A stretch of 64,000 bases of DNA from Phytophthora vignae f. sp. vignae (taxonomy: Eukaryota; Oomycota; Peronosporomycetes; Peronosporales; Peronosporaceae): positions 310,001 to 374,000 of the forward strand of contig JABJUM010000013.1 of the NCBI GenBank assembly GCA_016169955.1, written 5' to 3'. Positions 53,715-61,936 of the stretch are shown one piece after another. The position numbers and the translations under genes were made by a program. The notes under the pieces were generated by a model that saw nothing but the letters and a program-made list of their open reading frames with translations, was not told where the DNA came from and ran no database searches. Position 1 is the stretch's first letter. Each line of letters opens with the position of its first letter.

Positions 53715-54719
53715 CTACTGGTGTCCGGCGTTCCCCTGGTTCCTGGGGCGCGGCTTCTGCCAGCGACCCCTAGAACCAAAGGGCCTCGAAGAGAACTTCT
53801 TCTTCAGTCCTCCCGCGGGACAGGCACGTTTCATGTGCCCAAGCTTGCCACAGCCGTAGCAGCGAATGTCGCTCTGCTCGGCCATGCCCAGATCCATGGG
53901 AACCGGCCCGTTGGTCGATCCACTACCGGAGTTACCACTAGGCGCACCGCCAGAGGCAGGGTTGCTCTGCCATACCGTGGCGGGGGTACGAGCCTGCTTG
54001 TGGCTGTACTCCTCCTGGAGGGCAATCTGAATCGCCTCCTCCATAGTGTTTGCCTGCACCCGGAACAGTTGCGTGCGGGCAGGGCCGACACGCAGACCGT
54101 CCATGAACACGGTCACCTTGATGTGTTCAGGCAGGGGGTTCCCCACCAGAGAGGCAGTGAGCACTCGCATCTCCTGGATGTACTCATGCAGCTCGCGCCT
54201 TCCTTGTTTGCAGGCGAGGAAGCGCGAGCGCTGGCGGTACTCGTAGTTCGCCGGGAGGAACGCGGCCCGCAGCTGCTCGCACAGCTGGGACCATGATGCG
54301 AAGCATCCAGGCGTCGTCGCTTCGCGCGTGTACGCCCAACTCTTAGCGCGACCACTAAGGTTGGAGAGCGCGAAGGCGACACGGAGTCGCTCGTCCGAGA
54401 CAAGAGCCGCGTCCATCGCGAGCTCGACTTCTCGAACCCAGAAGTGGAGGTTCTCTCCTTCCTTCCCTTCGAAGGGGTGAACCTTCAGCCGCAGAGGCTT
54501 CGGTTGCACCGGCTTCGGCACGGCCGCAGTGGCCTGCAGCCCCTGAACGTGGGCGATGAGCCCTCGCTCGTAGGTGTCGAACGCATTGATACGCTCAACC
54601 TGCTCAGCCGGCGTCGTCGCCGCTAAGCTGCGCAGGGCATCTGTCCCGAAGATGCCTGCCATCTTCCGAACGGACTCGTACTGCGAGTCGTTCAGATGAG
54701 GAAACTCTGTCCGATCCAT
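53715..54719 (-). CDS. gag: Gypsy-F gag
   Basis: An intact 334-residue capsid/nucleocapsid protein starts at the ATG at 54719, about 85 bp after the 5' LTR. It has the gypsy capsid block LSGRAKSWAYTREA (~residue 125), conserved hydrophobic stretches up to ~240, and one CCHC knuckle (CYGCGKLGHMKRAC, ~residue 285) with a basic tail (KKKFSSRPFGSRGRWQKPR). The protease follows in a different frame, so a frameshift or other recoding step is probably needed to make Gag-Pol. No slippery site was identified. It resembles the broken Gypsy-A gag. Confidence 0.88.
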   Translation of the reverse strand: MDRTEFPHLNDSQYESVRKMAGIFGTDALRSLAATTPAEQVERINAFDTYERGLIAHVQGLQATAAVPKPVQPKPLRLKVHPFEGKEGENLHFWVREVELAMDAALVSDERLRVAFALSNLSGRAKSWAYTREATTPGCFASWSQLCEQLRAAFLPANYEYRQRSRFLACKQGRRELHEYIQEMRVLTASLVGNPLPEHIKVTVFMDGLRVGPARTQLFRVQANTMEEAIQIALQEEYSHKQARTPATVWQSNPASGGAPSGNSGSGSTNGPVPMDLGMAEQSDIRCYGCGKLGHMKRACPAGGLKKKFSSRPFGSRGRWQKPRPRNQGNAGHQ

Positions 54720-54785
54720 CTTGGCTTACTCGATGAGACCACAGAGGATTCAGGTAGTCCAATCTACCCGCGTAGGCGTAAGATT

Positions 54786-54802
54786 GACTACAAGTGCTAC
54801 CA
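54786..54802 (-). promoter_or_regulatory. Gypsy-F primer binding site
   Basis: On the minus strand TGGTAGCACTTGTAGTC follows the 5' LTR after a 2-nt spacer, nearly identical to that of Gypsy-A. The primer tRNA was not identified. Confidence 0.7.
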
Positions 54803-54804
54803 AG

Positions 54805-55125
54805 TGTGACGGGGCACACAGCACTTCTTAACAGAGGAAGCTGGAGTATACAAACTCCAAGTGAACAGCCGTTCACGTGTCCCTGGTCTGAAGGGGACGA
54901 CTTGACTTGCAAAAGAGGTAGATCTAAGACTGAATGTATTTATAGGTTGGTACAGATTTGGCCTGCATACAAATCCTAAGTTGCCTATAATTTGTTCCAT
55001 ACAAAATGTATCTGTTGGCTCTGAGGCCACTTGGTCACTATCCCGAGGAGTGACCGATGGCTACATGACTGATGTAGCCATCCCTGAATAGTGACAGGGT
55101 CACTATTCCATGTAACCCCGTTACA
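54805..55125 (-). repeat. Gypsy-F 5' LTR with consecutive hairpins
   Basis: This 321-bp LTR opens with four back-to-back perfect inverted repeats within its first 93 bp (55033-55125). They are a 6-bp stem with 3-nt loop (55111-55125), 9 bp with 3 nt (55087-55107), 11 bp with 5 nt (55056-55082) and 7 bp with 9 nt (55033-55055). All are conserved in the other LTR. The LTR should provide the promoter for gag-pol. Confidence 0.92.
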
Positions 55126-55189
55126 GATTGGGTTAATGAACGTATCAATGGTTAGACGCTTCTAACTCAGTTGCTATCAATGCCTTCGT

Positions 55190-57333
55190 CTACGACTTGT
55201 TGTGATCGTTGTAGGGCTCAAGCACGTGCACCGGGTCATCCTCTAGAGCCTTACCTTCCTGCCTAAGGCGCTGGTAATTCCTGATGCGATCGTCTATCTT
55301 GCCTTGAGCATACATCCGCTTCAGAACCTTAACAATTGTGCCATGCGATTTTGCTTTGACGTTCTCAGCCTCCAGGATAGCAAGAATGTTAGCCTCAGCC
55401 TCCCGCCCCGAGCTCAAGATGCGTCCCTTTGCTGTGTCCTCATCCCCAGTCACGTTGTATCCGGCTGGAAGAAAAACCCGCATGAAGGCCACTGCCAGCT
55501 TGCATTCGTGATAGCGCCGCCGGTTTGGACGCGCGCTTGGCAACGGGGGCAGAAACCACTCGTACCACACAGTCGCGAGTGGCTTCGCACGCGAGTGCGC
55601 ACGAGTTGCCGCGCCGCTTGCAGTGTCCGACAAAGCGCTGGACGAGTTCGACAGGCTGCCAGGTGCCGTTGTCGGCGGAGCGGTGGTCGCGTCCGATGGG
55701 TGCTCAAGCCGCTGCACCCGCTGGTTCAATGCCTTCACTTCTGCAGCTAGCTCTCCAAGGATCTGCGCCTGTTGCTCTAAGAGCAAGGTTTGCCTCCGCA
55801 AGAGTTCGTTGTCTTCAACACGCCGTGGTGGTGGACTGCGTGGAGTGTCAGTCTTGGACGGCTGTAAGGTACGATGAATAGTCATTGACCATGCAGCAAC
55901 TTCAGCCTCTGTCGCCTGTACCTGACTGAGTGCTTCTTGAACCCGTTTGATGTACAGTGACTCTGGCCTAAGGCGAAGCATGTCGGGGTAGTGGAGAATG
56001 GCGGTGGCGGTAAGTACGTCCACTACATCATCTCGCAAGCTGAGTCTCTCCGTGAACCCCTTCGCAGCCGAGAAAAGCCTATCTTGAAGTAGGCGAATTC
56101 GACGCAGAACCAGAGGATCGAAGTCGTCCACTGTAGGTAGCCGCGGACTAGCTTTTAAATTCCATCCAGCTAACGACTTGCCGACGGTTTGATCTTCCTG
56201 TGTCGTGCCAACAATATAATTGAACGCTTTGCTCACAGCACTCATGCTCCAACCTCCACGGTCTAGAATCCAAGGCGTGCTGATTTTGCTGTCACTGTTG
56301 GCGTTTTGAGCAGCTCCACGCCGAAAAGAATGCGACGATAACCCTGGTGTCAGGTTAATACCTTCGCTTTGGCAGACACCACTCCACTTCTGCAGTACGC
56401 GATTGACATACGCGTGAATTCCGGGGACTGTCGCTTTTTTTGCAGGTGTTTTTGGTGTCGGCGGCTCAGAGTTGGGAGCTGCTGGGGACCCGGTACGCGC
56501 ATCAAGTAGTTCGCGGAGCGGCGTTTCGCGAATTTCACTCGGCAAGAGCGCTTGTGTATCCCGAGGAAGCTGATCCATGAGAAATTCGCTTGGAGTAGAC
56601 TGCATAATTGTAGCCAACGCTAGTGCGTGAATCGGGCAGGACGAAAAATCGTTTGGGTCGTGAAAAATCGATGCTCCTTGATACGAGGCAGACTTCATGC
56701 GCTTAAAGGTGATAAATAGACACCTGTGTACCAGCATTAAAAATACACAAGATCAAAACCAAATTAGGAAAATTAAAAAGACAAGTACTTACCAGGGTAA
56801 ACAGCGACCTGGTTTTTCACGAGACACATAATGTCTGAAGACCAACCCAGCAGATACCAAAGAATGTTGAGAAGGGCTGCATCCTGGTAGTCCTGCACAG
56901 ATACAGCCCCCTTCAAAATCGCCAAGCTGAGCGAGCGCAGGTCGCTTTTCGTGCACGGTGGGGCCTGGTGCGTAAAGTCTGTGCCTCGCTTGGAGCAGTA
57001 CTTGTCGAGGATTGACGCAATCTTTTGCAGCCGACGACCCGATACAGCACTTAGAGCTGGAAACAGCTCGAGTAGGTGGTTCTTGACGTTGCCAAAGTAG
57101 CTGGCGACCGAGTTCTTGGATAGCAGCGATCCCTTCGAGCTTTCTTTAAACGCTAAATACATTGCAAATTTGTCGAGAACAATGTAGATAGTATCGCCTG
57201 TTAAATCCCCACCTACAAACTCATAGATGGCGTTGACGGTGAAGCCCTCCGCGACCGCGAAGCGCTCGAAGGCGTTAAGAGCCGTCGATCGAGCCCGCTG
57301 GGAGTTCCCAGGTATGAGCGCTTTCGTCGACAT
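55190..57333 (-). pseudogene. Crypton-2 tyrosine recombinase, catalytically damaged
   Basis: Same layout as Crypton-1. Exon 1 runs from the ATG at 57333 to 56793 and an intron from GTAAGT at 56792; exon 2 ends at 55190. HxxR (LSSHSFRRGAAQN), LDRGGWSMS and the nucleophile Tyr (SKAFNYIVGTTQ) are kept, as is the GCR1_C-like tail (ATVWYEWFLPP ... MRVFLPAGY) after a coiled coil (LLEQQAQILGELAAEVKALN). However, the first catalytic Arg (YGRSSD in Crypton-1) is Trp here (LGWSSDIM). Splicing to the likely acceptor (ACACAG, exon 2 from 56723) leaves the frame off by one. It is probably inactive. The two proteins are clearly related but distant. Confidence 0.8.
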
Positions 57334-57444
57334 GAGTCGTTTCTTGAGTGGTTATGCTGCCTCGTCTGTCTGGCTCTCCCAAAATTAATATGTGTCCGAA
57401 TATTGACGATATTTTAACAATATTTGACTTACTGACTTTAACTA

Positions 57445-58073
57445 ACGTAGAATACCGAATAGTGTCCGGTGCGGTATTAGAGTTCCCTGCGAATACAAGG
57501 ACCCTATCGGGGGGTACTCTACAAGAATACAGTACCCTCAAATATAGTCCCCAATAAATAAAGTACCATTTCATCAAAACCACGAGTTGACGTGTTGGTG
57601 TGGATAATTCACTCCGTAGCACTGCATTGTGCCATGGGACGCACCTGCAGCGAGGTGGACAATGCTCTGCCATTCATTCTGCTTAATGCAGCTCTTGCGG
57701 TTTTGGCGGTGTCTAGCGGCATCATTCGCCAAGATGCCAGCAAGACGAAAGAGTGTAGAGCTCAGTATCAAGCGCCAGGCTATCGACTGGATTGCCACGG
57801 AGGGTGGTGGGGTGCCAAGTCGGGCGGAGTCGCATTTGCTTTTGACGAAGTATGGATCGAAGAATAGTCTCTGCAGTTAGCATAATCTGCTAATCCATCT
57901 TGCTGGCGCTGATGGTGGCTATAATTTGCGTGTTCACTTGTTGATTTCAGTGATCGTCGTAAGAAGCATCCTTTTACTCTCGGGAATATAGTACCATCGA
58001 ATATAGTACCCTAGGTGCCTCTGTAGGGTACTTTATAACATTAGTAGACGGTATATTATTCGGTATTCTACGT
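57445..58073 (+). mobile_element. Internally deleted pogo-like element (629 bp)
   Basis: The ends are inverted repeats (ACGTAGAATACCGAATA at the left, its complement at the right) flanked by TA (57443-57444 and 58074-58075). Both termini also contain GTACCCT/AGGGTAC and TATAGT(A/C)C motifs. Inside, at about 57735-57860, a frame reads MPARRKSVELSIKRQAIDWI, the first helix-turn-helix of a pogo-type transposase; everything after it is missing. A non-autonomous derivative that depends on a transposase elsewhere. Confidence 0.75.
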
Positions 58074-58637
58074 TATGAAAATATCAAATATTTTTCAGAT
58101 GTTCGGACAAAATATGTCCGAATTGTCCGATTTGTTACTAACACCACAGCATGAGATTTGAGGCACGCCCATTGGTCCCCAAAGTATGACAAAGTCTTCT
58201 GATAGGTCAAGCGCTAGTGTAATATTGTAATGCGAAATTCTAGATGTCCGAACGGACACGATATTCTACCATACCGCGATAAAGTTATTGTCCCGGCCAA
58301 AAAAGCTTGGACGAAAAATCTACTTTTTGATTTGATGATTTTGACTGACCGTAAAAATAGCTGACCCAAGAGTGAGACACCAAGCAAAATCCAGACTGCC
58401 TTAGCTAGGACCAACAAAGGCTTTGGAAGACGTGCTGACCAGCAGTAAGCTTGGTCAACGCGTCTCACCCTGCATTTCACTGCCTCTCCGTCGCCATCCC
58501 GAATCCAGCCGACCGAATTTCCAGCTTTCAAACAGGCGGCGACTGCTGCAGCTTGCATCTGTGTGATGCGGATCGTGCTGGCGGCATCTGCCACCCTCGA
58601 AACCAGCAGCGGCGTCACTGAGAGGAAACTCCAAAGC

Positions 58638-59807
58638 CCGCATACTTGAGTTTCAAAACAACAAAACCCGCATACTTCTACAAAACCCGCATACTGGCAA
58701 CAGATGTCCGTAGAATCAGACAAAGCAGGAATAGCTATAAATAAATAAGCATGCGAAGGTCTCTCAGCTTATCTGTAGCAAAAAGTAACTCTCCTCGTGT
58801 CCCGAAGGCATAGTGTCTCTGGAGCGTGGGCAGACCTTCAAGAATGGAGAGGAGGCCAAGTACGCCATCCAAGACTACGCTCTATCAGTGAGCAAGAGAG
58901 TCAAGGTCCAAAGGAGCGGTGGGGGTCACAAGAAGTTCGTCTGCTCTGTCTCGCGCGTCGGCAAGATCCCTCCGTTCCGGCGTACTGTGGACTTAGATGG
59001 CAATCGCTGCACTTGCACATACATGGATCAGTACCAGATTCCATGCAAGCACATGCTTGCCGTACTAAATGCCGTAGGTGAGCTGGAGTCGGCTTATTCT
59101 CGCTTCGGATCTTGTTACATGGTTGAAAGCTACTCAAAGGCGTTTGCCGAAGCATCCGTACTGATCCCCGCTTCCACCGAGCTTACTAGCGCCCCGCTCC
59201 TACCTGCCCAGCGAAAGGAAATTTCCCGTGGAAGAAAGCGCGTCAAACGAATCCCTAGTGCTGGTGAAAGCAGACCGACTCGTGCTCAACGCTGCACAAA
59301 CTGCGGGGAATCCAACCACAATCACAAAACATGCAAGACGCCGCCTCAGATTGTGGTCGCGGTTGCTGTAAACACCACCAGGAGCACTACCCCGACTACC
59401 TGCACTACCCCGACTACCTCGACTACCTGCACTACCAGCACGAACTCGACCAGCGGCACTACCCCGACTACCAGCACTTCCTGTAGTGCGAGTACCAGTT
59501 CGCCTCTGACTACCACCAGATCGACTGCTCACACAAGTCCCATGGCTGCAAGGACCGGCTCCACTCCACGAACCAGCACGACGACCTCTTGAAGGACCCG
59601 TTTGACTTGAACACGAACGCAGCTCCAGCTAGCTGTGCGTGAGAGAGAGGAAGGAGAACTTGCATACGTTTATTATATATTATATTTTTTTACAGCTCCC
59701 AACCGAAGTGTTTCTGATTCTACGGACATCTGTTGCCAGTATGCGGGTTTTGTAGAAGTATGCGGGTTTTGTTGTTTTGAAACTCAAGTATGCGGGTTTT
59801 GGAGATG
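58638..59807 (+). mobile_element. Internally deleted MULE with ~92-bp terminal inverted repeats
   Basis: The sequence at about 58638-58729 is repeated inverted at 59716-59807. Each arm has three copies of AAAACCCGCATACT (one with G) and the sequence ATGTCCGTAGAATCAGA. A protein lacking the MULE catalytic core lies between. A target duplication was not found with certainty. Confidence 0.7.
58813..59592 (+). CDS. MULE-derived protein: N-terminal domain, SWIM finger, zinc knuckle, no DDE core
   Basis: The 259-codon frame opens with a MuDR-type N-terminal domain (QTFKNGEEAKYAIQDYALSV, ~residues 6-45). It passes directly to a SWIM zinc finger (RCTCTYMDQYQIPCKHMLAV, ~75-95) and a CCHC-type knuckle (CTNCGESNHNHKTC, ~165), then a Thr/Ser-rich tail made of short repeats. 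In full-length MULE proteins a several-hundred-residue DDE domain lies between the first two; here it is absent. The frame's first codon is GTG; a true start could be farther upstream or follow an intron. It could bind element ends without cutting them. Confidence 0.55.
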   Translation: MSLERGQTFKNGEEAKYAIQDYALSVSKRVKVQRSGGGHKKFVCSVSRVGKIPPFRRTVDLDGNRCTCTYMDQYQIPCKHMLAVLNAVGELESAYSRFGSCYMVESYSKAFAEASVLIPASTELTSAPLLPAQRKEISRGRKRVKRIPSAGESRPTRAQRCTNCGESNHNHKTCKTPPQIVVAVAVNTTRSTTPTTCTTPTTSTTCTTSTNSTSGTTPTTSTSCSASTSSPLTTTRSTAHTSPMAARTGSTPRTSTTTS

Positions 59808-59819
59808 CCACTGCAGTTA

Positions 59820-59985
59820 GGGCAGCTGCTTGCTCGGTGAAGCAGCGAGCAACCATGCCGGTTTTAGACTGCAACACGACCGTTTCGAAGTCGTCATGCG
59901 CGTTGGGCCGGCATGAAGGTATGTACATTTTTGGCTCAACGTCCCGTCGGAAGCAACGTGCTTCTCTTCTCAGTGAAGTTCACTG
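59820..59985. other. Junction to host-gene region
   Basis: A short stretch between the MULE end and the first host-like gene. No element or promoter motif was recognised with confidence. Confidence 0.4.
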
Positions 59986-60297
59986 ATGGTCGAGAGCTCC
60001 GCGCCCGAGTGCGCGATCCAAATCGCGGAGGCCGAACAGCGCAGGCGGCCGAGTGGCGAGTTCAAGCCGCTGACAAGTGGGCAGCTGCTGCTCAAAACGC
60101 GCCACAACTCTGACCAGCAGCGGCGCGCGCTGCTCGACGAGGAAGATGATGACCAAGACGCACGGGTTGTCGCGAACGACGAGGAGGATCCGGGCCGCGA
60201 GTGCTTCCTGTCCAGGTTTCTGGCGGCCAGCATGACGCTGCTGGTCTGCTGCTTCATCTACTTTGTCGTGGTGCAGCGCTGGTTCCTGCGGGGCTGA
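59986..60297 (+). CDS. Small tail-anchored membrane protein (hypothetical)
   Basis: A 103-residue ORF from the ATG at 59986. The N-terminal ~70 residues are hydrophilic (EAEQRRRPSGEFKPLTSGQL) with an acidic run (LLDEEDDDQDARVV). One hydrophobic segment near the C-terminus (ASMTLLVCCFIYFVVVQRW) is followed by only a few residues ending FLRG, the layout of a tail-anchored protein facing the cytosol. No family was recognised. GC-rich third positions and lack of repeats match the two genes to its right. The next gene starts 568 bp downstream on the same strand. Confidence 0.55.
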   Translation: MVESSAPECAIQIAEAEQRRRPSGEFKPLTSGQLLLKTRHNSDQQRRALLDEEDDDQDARVVANDEEDPGRECFLSRFLAASMTLLVCCFIYFVVVQRWFLRG

Positions 60298-60864
60298 GCG
60301 GCTCTCTGCACAGCGAGCCTGGGTGCCTGGCAGGCAGGCACTGCCTGCATCTCGGCTGGTGGTGGCGTGCCGCAGTCAATACGCCTCGACGATGGCTCTT
60401 ATTACGCGAGAGTGGTTTATTAACTTATCCTAATCAATAGAGTCGGCAATGTGTTGCTCCCGGAAACCTGCCGACATTGCAGCTGTTCATGCCTGTGTGG
60501 CTCTGTTTCGTCTCGTTGTCGCTCTCCTCGAACAAGAGCCAAAGGCTCTGGAAGGCTCCTGAGCAGGCATCCAGACATATCGTGGGCGACAAGCTGGGAT
60601 GCAGCGGCTGGCGAAAGCAGGGCGACTGGGAGCTCGCTCGCTCGTTCGCTTGTTGCCATTGCCCATTGTCCCATTCAGTGCCCAGCAAGCAGCGGGCGCT
60701 AGCGGTCGTTTCCTTCTGCACTCGAGTGCTCTGCCTTATCTATCTTTGAGCCGGACAAGTCCAGCGCAACCGCTCGCTCGCTGCAGCTCAGGTCGGGCCA
60801 CTTCGAGGCGGCCGCCCCAGTCGCCAATTCGCCTCCAGTTCGTCGGTAGTCGATCACTTGCCCG
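60298..60864. other. Intergenic region upstream of the PH-domain gene
   Basis: No gene is supported; ORFs at 60434-60749 overlap on both strands and show no motif. A TCACTTG near 60854 resembles the oomycete initiator but lies only about 10 bp before the ATG. Confidence 0.4.
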
Positions 60865-61590
60865 ATGACGCGCCAGGGCTACCTCATCCTCCACGCCAAG
60901 CACGCGCGCCCGTCGGTGCGCTACTTCTCGCTCGAGGACGGCTTCCTGCGCCAGTTCGCGACGGCCGACTGCGCCAAGTGCCTGAGCGAGGTGCGGCTCT
61001 CGGGCTGCAAGATCACCGTCAAGGCGCAGAAGCGCGCGGACGGCGTGCCCAACAGCTTCTACCTCGAGACGCGCAAGGTGTTCGTCAAGGACCGGTCCTA
61101 CACGCTGGGCAACGCCGAGCGGCTCGAGTTCAGCGCCTGCAGCGGAGAGGACCGGCAGGAGTGGGGCAAGGCGCTCTTCTCGTGGCAGCGCTACTACTGG
61201 CGCGACCCGCAGACCTCGCCCGAAAAGGACTCGGCCGCCAACGAGACGCGCGTGCAGCTCGAGCAGATCATCGCCAAGCACTTCGTGCAGAAGCCCGCGG
61301 CCGGCCACGCGCTCTCGTTCGCGGCGGCCAAGCAGCCGATCTCGTTCCTGCGCCGCAACGCGCACTCGCTGCGCCGGTCGCTGTCGCTGACCATGACGGC
61401 AGCCGTCTCCAGCACGGCCAAGCCCGAGAGCGACGCGGACCCGACCGACTGCGTCAAGGACAAGGTGGCGCTCGCCAAGGTCGAGTGCCCCGAGGCCGTC
61501 AAGGCCAACAACATCAGCCAGTGCGCCGCTGTCACGCCGCACCACGTCCCCACGCACATCCTCTGCGGCAACAACCAGTTGGCTCACTAG
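60865..61590 (+). CDS. PH-domain protein
   Basis: A 241-residue intact protein from the ATG at 60865. Residues ~3-112 fit a pleckstrin-homology fold: QGYLILHAKHARPSVRYFSL as the first strands, a central RLSGCKITVKAQ, FYLETRKVFVKD, and the final helix SGEDRQEWGKALFSWQRYYW with the conserved Trp. PH domains bind phosphoinositides or partner proteins at membranes. The rest is a predicted helix (ETRVQLEQIIAKHFVQ) and a low-complexity Ser/Arg-rich tail (LRRNAHSLRRSLSLTM). No catalytic domain is present, so it may be an adaptor. Coding GC is very high. It is convergent with the SAM/Myb-like gene, 346 bp away. Confidence 0.8.
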   Translation: MTRQGYLILHAKHARPSVRYFSLEDGFLRQFATADCAKCLSEVRLSGCKITVKAQKRADGVPNSFYLETRKVFVKDRSYTLGNAERLEFSACSGEDRQEWGKALFSWQRYYWRDPQTSPEKDSAANETRVQLEQIIAKHFVQKPAAGHALSFAAAKQPISFLRRNAHSLRRSLSLTMTAAVSSTAKPESDADPTDCVKDKVALAKVECPEAVKANNISQCAAVTPHHVPTHILCGNNQLAH

Positions 61591-61936
61591 CCAGCTTGTA
61601 TGTCTCAATAGCTAGAACTAAACTCCTATGATCATCTATTCAGCGAAATGCAGCTCACCCCGTTCAATATCTTACCCTTGGTTCATTAATACCTACATGC
61701 AGACCGACGGGAACCCACGTCGGCAAAGCAGAGCTCTTGCATTCAATTCCTGCTTGCGTCGTCTAACAACTTCGACGTCAAGGTTATGATGGACCTCTCA
61801 AAGCACGGACTGCATCACGATAACGTAAGCTTAGCCATCACGTCGACAAGGCATGGACGCTCGACTTCAACGCAGCAAAAGGGGTTGTGAGAACGCACAT
61901 TTTATTGACTACAACAATTCTTCACTCCTACTATCC

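Larger units (their letters stand above)
46817..55125 (-). mobile_element. Gypsy-F: 8.3-kb chromodomain Ty3/gypsy retrotransposon
   Basis: The element has LTRs at 46817-47136 and 54805-55125 and a GATTG duplication on both sides (46812-46816, 55126-55130). It has a priming site, a clean polypurine tract, gag, protease, RT-RNase H, integrase and a chromodomain. A long antisense ORF starts 186 bp inside the 3' LTR. LTRs are nearly identical, so insertion was recent. It is inactivated by a 4-bp duplication in RT and frame changes in a repeat region between protease and RT. Confidence 0.93.

Noticed and set aside
58214..58723. 169-codon minus-strand ORF with hydrophobic stretches
   Set aside because: It runs out through the MULE terminal inverted repeat, and the other arm gives the same peptide start; no conserved motif.
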